This document shows, one piece after another, positions 6,712-8,972 of a stretch of DNA of 8,972 bases. The notes under the pieces are model-generated. The model made no database searches. It was not told the DNA's origin and worked only from the letters and a program-made list of their open reading frames with translations. Source of the DNA: Bacteroidota bacterium (GTDB taxonomy: Bacteria > Bacteroidota > Bacteroidia > Chitinophagales > Chitinophagaceae). Made by a program: the position numbers and the translations under genes. The stretch spans positions 1 to 8,972 of the forward strand of contig CANGUS010000057.1 of the NCBI GenBank assembly GCA_947457085.1. Reading direction: 5' to 3'. The first letter of the stretch is position 1, and each line of letters begins with the position of its first letter.

Positions 6712-6827
6712 AAAAAATAATTAGTGTGATATTTTCAAAAAAATCAAAAAAATAGATGTTTACCCTTGATTAATGCTCATTTTACCCTACGAATTTACCG
6801 AAATTGTATTAATTTTTATAAAAATAA

Positions 6828-7466
6828 TTACAAATAACTCAGAAATTGATTTCTTGGAATCATTTCTGCGCCCAAACTTTCTAAATGAGGATTCGAAATT
6901 TGACAATCAACAAGCTCTATTCCTTTTTGTTTTAAATAGTTTACAAAATGAATAAAGGCAAATTTGCTTGCATTGCTTTTTAAACTAAACATACTTTCGC
7001 CGCAAAATACTTTTTCAAGTTGAATGCCATATAATCCACCCACGAGTTCATCATCCAGCCAACATTCTGCACTGTATGCAAATCCTTGCTGATGCAACTT
7101 GTTGTAGGCTTCTATCATTTCATTGTTTAGCCATGTGCCATTGTCATCTTTTCGTTTGGTTTGCTGACAGCTTTTAATTACTTGTGCAAATGCTTCATTG
7201 ATTGAAAATCGAAAGTTCCCCTTTTTGATCACTTGTTGCATACTTTTACTAATGTGCAAATGCTTGGTAAAAAGCACACACCTAGGGTCGGGGCTCCACC
7301 AAATAATGGGCTCATCTTCATTGTACCAAGGAAATATGCCCGATCGATAGGCAAGCATCAATCTTTCAGGAGACAAATCACCCCCGAAAGCTAAAAATCC
7401 CTCTTTGTTTGCTTGAGAAACAGGAGGGAAATATAAATTTTCGTCTAATATATAATAGCCAGCCAT
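6828..7466 (-). CDS. aat: Leucyl/phenylalanyl-tRNA--protein transferase
   Basis: Transfers Leu or Phe from aminoacyl-tRNA to the N-terminus of proteins that begin with Arg or Lys, creating an N-degron recognised by ClpS. The 212-residue protein shows the whole family signature: FPPVSQAN (13-20), GGDLSPERLMLAYRSGIFPWY (28-48), WWSPDPR (56-62), TWLNNEMIEAY (111-121), VGGLYG (142-147), FCGESMFS (154-161), and the DCQ triplet (187-189), equivalent to the D186/Q188 active-site pair of E. coli Aat. The C-terminal NPHLESLGAEMIPR is also typical. Length lies within the family range (E. coli 234). It follows clpS after 8 nt, so both are surely co-transcribed. The ATG at 7466 is preceded by a T-rich stretch without Shine-Dalgarno. 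No convincing hairpin terminator follows, only T-runs on the minus strand near 6737-6752. Confidence 0.96.
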   Translation of the reverse strand: MAGYYILDENLYFPPVSQANKEGFLAFGGDLSPERLMLAYRSGIFPWYNEDEPIIWWSPDPRCVLFTKHLHISKSMQQVIKKGNFRFSINEAFAQVIKSCQQTKRKDDNGTWLNNEMIEAYNKLHQQGFAYSAECWLDDELVGGLYGIQLEKVFCGESMFSLKSNASKFAFIHFVNYLKQKGIELVDCQISNPHLESLGAEMIPRNQFLSYL

Positions 7467-7474
7467 GAAAAAAA

Positions 7475-7774
7475 TTAATAAGCCATTTCTTCCACAGTCG
7501 CATTGATGCCTCGATCAATAATAGCTTCTTTCATTGCTTTTAATGTGTCATAACCGCCATTTTTTACACTGCATTTTCCCTTAAAATGAATTAATAAGGT
7601 GCATTGTTCTGCTTGCTCGGGTTCATGTCCGCAAACCTGAATTAAGGTCTCTATCACCCAATCAAACGAGTTGATATCATCGTTCCAAACGATTAGATTA
7701 TATGGGAATTCATTTGCTTCTAATACGTCAACATCAGTATCTACATCCGGTGAAATATGTTCTTTCGTGTTCAT
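7475..7774 (-). CDS. clpS: ATP-dependent Clp protease adaptor ClpS
   Basis: Adaptor that binds N-terminal Leu, Phe, Tyr or Trp of proteins and hands them to the ClpA/ClpC-type unfoldase. The product has 99 residues: a flexible acidic N-terminal tail (about 1-22, used in other ClpS proteins to engage the unfoldase) and the ClpS core. The substrate pocket residues N31 and D32 (in WNDD) and H63 (in LIHFKGK) match E. coli N34, D35 and H66 with identical spacing. The gatekeeper position (E. coli M40) is F37 here. The core ends in the normal EE-rich C-terminus. The order clpS-aat couples the adaptor with the enzyme that makes its substrates. The start ATG at 7774 is fixed by an earlier out-of-frame ATG/stop and by the promoter lying only 7 nt upstream. 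Confidence 0.94.
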   Translation of the reverse strand: MNTKEHISPDVDTDVDVLEANEFPYNLIVWNDDINSFDWVIETLIQVCGHEPEQAEQCTLLIHFKGKCSVKNGGYDTLKAMKEAIIDRGINATVEEMAY

Positions 7775-7781
7775 TTCATGC

Positions 7782-7810
7782 CAAAAATAGAAAGAATAAA
7801 TTTATTCAAA
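7782..7810 (-). promoter_or_regulatory. Promoter of clpS-aat predicting a leaderless mRNA
   Basis: On the minus strand TTTG (7807-7810) is followed after 17 nt by TATTTTTG (7782-7789), a full match to the -33/-7 consensus of Bacteroidota. Only 7 nt separate the -7 box from the ATG at 7774, so transcription should start next to the start codon and leave almost no 5' leader. Confidence 0.65.
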
Positions 7811-7863
7811 AAATTATTTTCAAAAACTGATAAATATCAAACAATCTACCCAATAGAAATGCT

Positions 7864-7871
7864 TACTTTTG
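7864..7871 (+). promoter_or_regulatory. -7 promoter element of trhO
   Basis: TACTTTTG, an exact TAnnTTTG match, lies 50 nt before the trhO ATG in the 147-bp spacer shared with the divergent clpS-aat operon. A leader of about 44 nt is expected. No TTG is seen at the -33 distance. Confidence 0.45.
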
Positions 7872-7921
7872 CCTTGTAATTAATCATTTGTTCGCCTTGC
7901 ATGCGATCTTAAACTAAAATT

Positions 7922-8972
7922 ATGTCTGTACTACACAATCGAATTTCGCATGAAGAATTGCGAAAAAAACTAATGGAGGAAACCGAACCTCGAACTACCA
8001 TTTCTTTTTATAAATATTTCAAGATTGAAGATCCTCAAGCATTCAGAGATACGCTTTATCGGCAGTTGAATAAACTGCATGTATTTGGTCGAATTTATAT
8101 AGCACATGAAGGAATTAATGCTCAAATTAGCGTGCCTAGTTATAATCTAGACAATTTCAAAAGCTACATATATTCTATAAAAGCATTCGAAAATCTTCGA
8201 TTAAATATTGCGGTTGATGACGATGGTAAATCGTTTTTTGTATTGAAGATAAAAGTACGAGATAAAGTGGTGGCGGATGGTTTGGATGATCATACTTTTG
8301 ATGCCTCTAATCCAGGTATTTATTTAAAAGCAAAAGAATACAATGAATTAGTGGAAAAAGAAGACGTGGTGGTAGTGGATATGCGCAATCATTATGAATA
8401 CGAAGTAGGGCATTTTCAAAATGCGATTGAAATTCCATCAGATACTTTTAGAGAGCAATTGCCCATGTCGGTAGATATGTTGAAAGAAAATAAAGATAAA
8501 CACATTGTGATGTATTGTACAGGAGGAATTCGCTGTGAAAAAGCAAGTGCCTACATGAAACATCAAGGATTTAAAAACGTATATCATATTGAAGGAGGCA
8601 TCATTCATTATGCGCAAACTGCCAAAGAACAAGGCGTTGAGAATAAATTTATCGGTAAAAATTTTGTTTTTGATGAACGTAGAGGAGAGCGCATTACTGA
8701 GGATGTGATTGCAAATTGCCATCAATGTGGCGAGCCAAGCGACACCCATGTTAACTGTGAAAATCAGGCTTGCCATTTGTTATTTATACAATGTGATTCT
8801 TGTAAATCTAAAATGCAAGGTTGTTGTAGTAATGAATGTGTAGATGTGATTAATTTACCAGAAGAAGAACAAAAAAAATTACGCAAAGGCATCGATAAAG
8901 GAAGTATGATTTTTAATAAATCAAAGCAAGGTAGAATCAGACCTAGATTAGATGAAATAATAAAAAACAGTC
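7922..8972 (+). CDS. trhO: tRNA uridine(34) hydroxylase TrhO, 3' end outside window
   Basis: Rhodanese-family enzyme (formerly YceA/UPF0176) that hydroxylates U34 in the wobble position of certain tRNAs, the oxygen-dependent route to 5-hydroxyuridine. The frame is open from ATG 7922 to the last base, giving 350 codons without a stop; the E. coli protein has 350 residues, so only a short tail should be missing. Layout: an N-terminal acylphosphatase-like domain (about 1-95) with EPRTTISFYKYF and AHEGINAQISVP; the rhodanese domain (about 125-225) with DMRNHYEYEVGHF and the active-site loop CTGGIRC (C199 to C205); IGKNFVFDERRGERI; and a C-terminal cysteine cluster of nine Cys between 266 and 306, possibly metal-binding. 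Similarity to E. coli TrhO runs along the full length, so no frameshift is present. The start has no Shine-Dalgarno. Divergent from clpS. Confidence 0.95.
   Translation, partial: MSVLHNRISHEELRKKLMEETEPRTTISFYKYFKIEDPQAFRDTLYRQLNKLHVFGRIYIAHEGINAQISVPSYNLDNFKSYIYSIKAFENLRLNIAVDDDGKSFFVLKIKVRDKVVADGLDDHTFDASNPGIYLKAKEYNELVEKEDVVVVDMRNHYEYEVGHFQNAIEIPSDTFREQLPMSVDMLKENKDKHIVMYCTGGIRCEKASAYMKHQGFKNVYHIEGGIIHYAQTAKEQGVENKFIGKNFVFDERRGERITEDVIANCHQCGEPSDTHVNCENQACHLLFIQCDSCKSKMQGCCSNECVDVINLPEEEQKKLRKGIDKGSMIFNKSKQGRIRPRLDEIIKNS

Noticed and set aside
6812..6825. Perfect palindrome ATTTTTATAAAAAT right after the aat stop, considered as a terminator
   Set aside because: It has no loop and only A/T pairs, so the hairpin would be weak, and palindromes of this kind are expected by chance in such AT-rich DNA.
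6773..6955. Plus-strand open frame of 60 codons over the aat 3' end, and a similar one at 6465-6647 opposite rpmB
   Set aside because: Both are antisense to conserved genes, with low-complexity AT-derived products.
8438..8776. Minus-strand open frame of 112 codons inside trhO
   Set aside because: It covers the rhodanese active site and cysteine cluster on the opposite strand; a shadow despite some hydrophobic stretches.

Overview
The window is an AT-rich stretch of chromosome from a member of the Bacteroidota, most likely a Chitinophagaceae/Sphingobacteria-type organism. The placement rests on three things. The small DUF4295 protein, a Bacteroidota-specific family, is encoded behind rpmB and rpmG. 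The promoter motif TAnnTTTG (the -7 element of this phylum) stands on the correct strand upstream of seven of the ten genes. Shine-Dalgarno sequences are almost absent. No tRNA, rRNA, CRISPR array, insertion sequence or phage gene was seen. All genes are recognisable housekeeping or catabolic families, so this reads as core genome, not an accessory island.

Layout, left to right. (1) 15-2379: two divergent glycosyltransferases, a membrane-anchored GT2 enzyme (minus) and a cytosolic GT4 enzyme (plus), probably for surface polysaccharide or glycolipid synthesis. (2) 2368-3315: an arginase-family gene (minus) whose 3' end overlaps that of the GT4 gene by 12 bp. (3) 3489-5894: homogentisate 1,2-dioxygenase and 4-hydroxyphenylpyruvate dioxygenase (plus), two consecutive steps of tyrosine breakdown, closed by a strong hairpin terminator. 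(4) 6036-6661: a minus-strand ribosomal operon, rpmB-rpmG-DUF4295, with its own terminator. The DUF4295 gene (57 codons) is easily missed because of its size. (5) 6828-7774: a minus-strand clpS-aat operon, which pairs the N-degron adaptor with the transferase that creates N-degrons. (6) 7922-end: trhO, a rhodanese-type tRNA U34 hydroxylase, still open at the window edge.

Functional links: hmgA and hppD work in series (4-hydroxyphenylpyruvate to homogentisate to maleylacetoacetate), and the arginase next door adds a second amino-acid-degrading activity. Aat adds Leu/Phe to protein N-termini and ClpS delivers such proteins to ClpAP-type proteases. The ribosomal trio and trhO both serve translation.

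I found no convincing new biological system. The most interesting points are regulatory: promoters so close to the start codons of clpS and the arginase gene that leaderless or nearly leaderless mRNAs are predicted, a perfect 14-bp tandem duplication directly before hmgA, and an aromatic residue at the substrate-gatekeeper position of ClpS.
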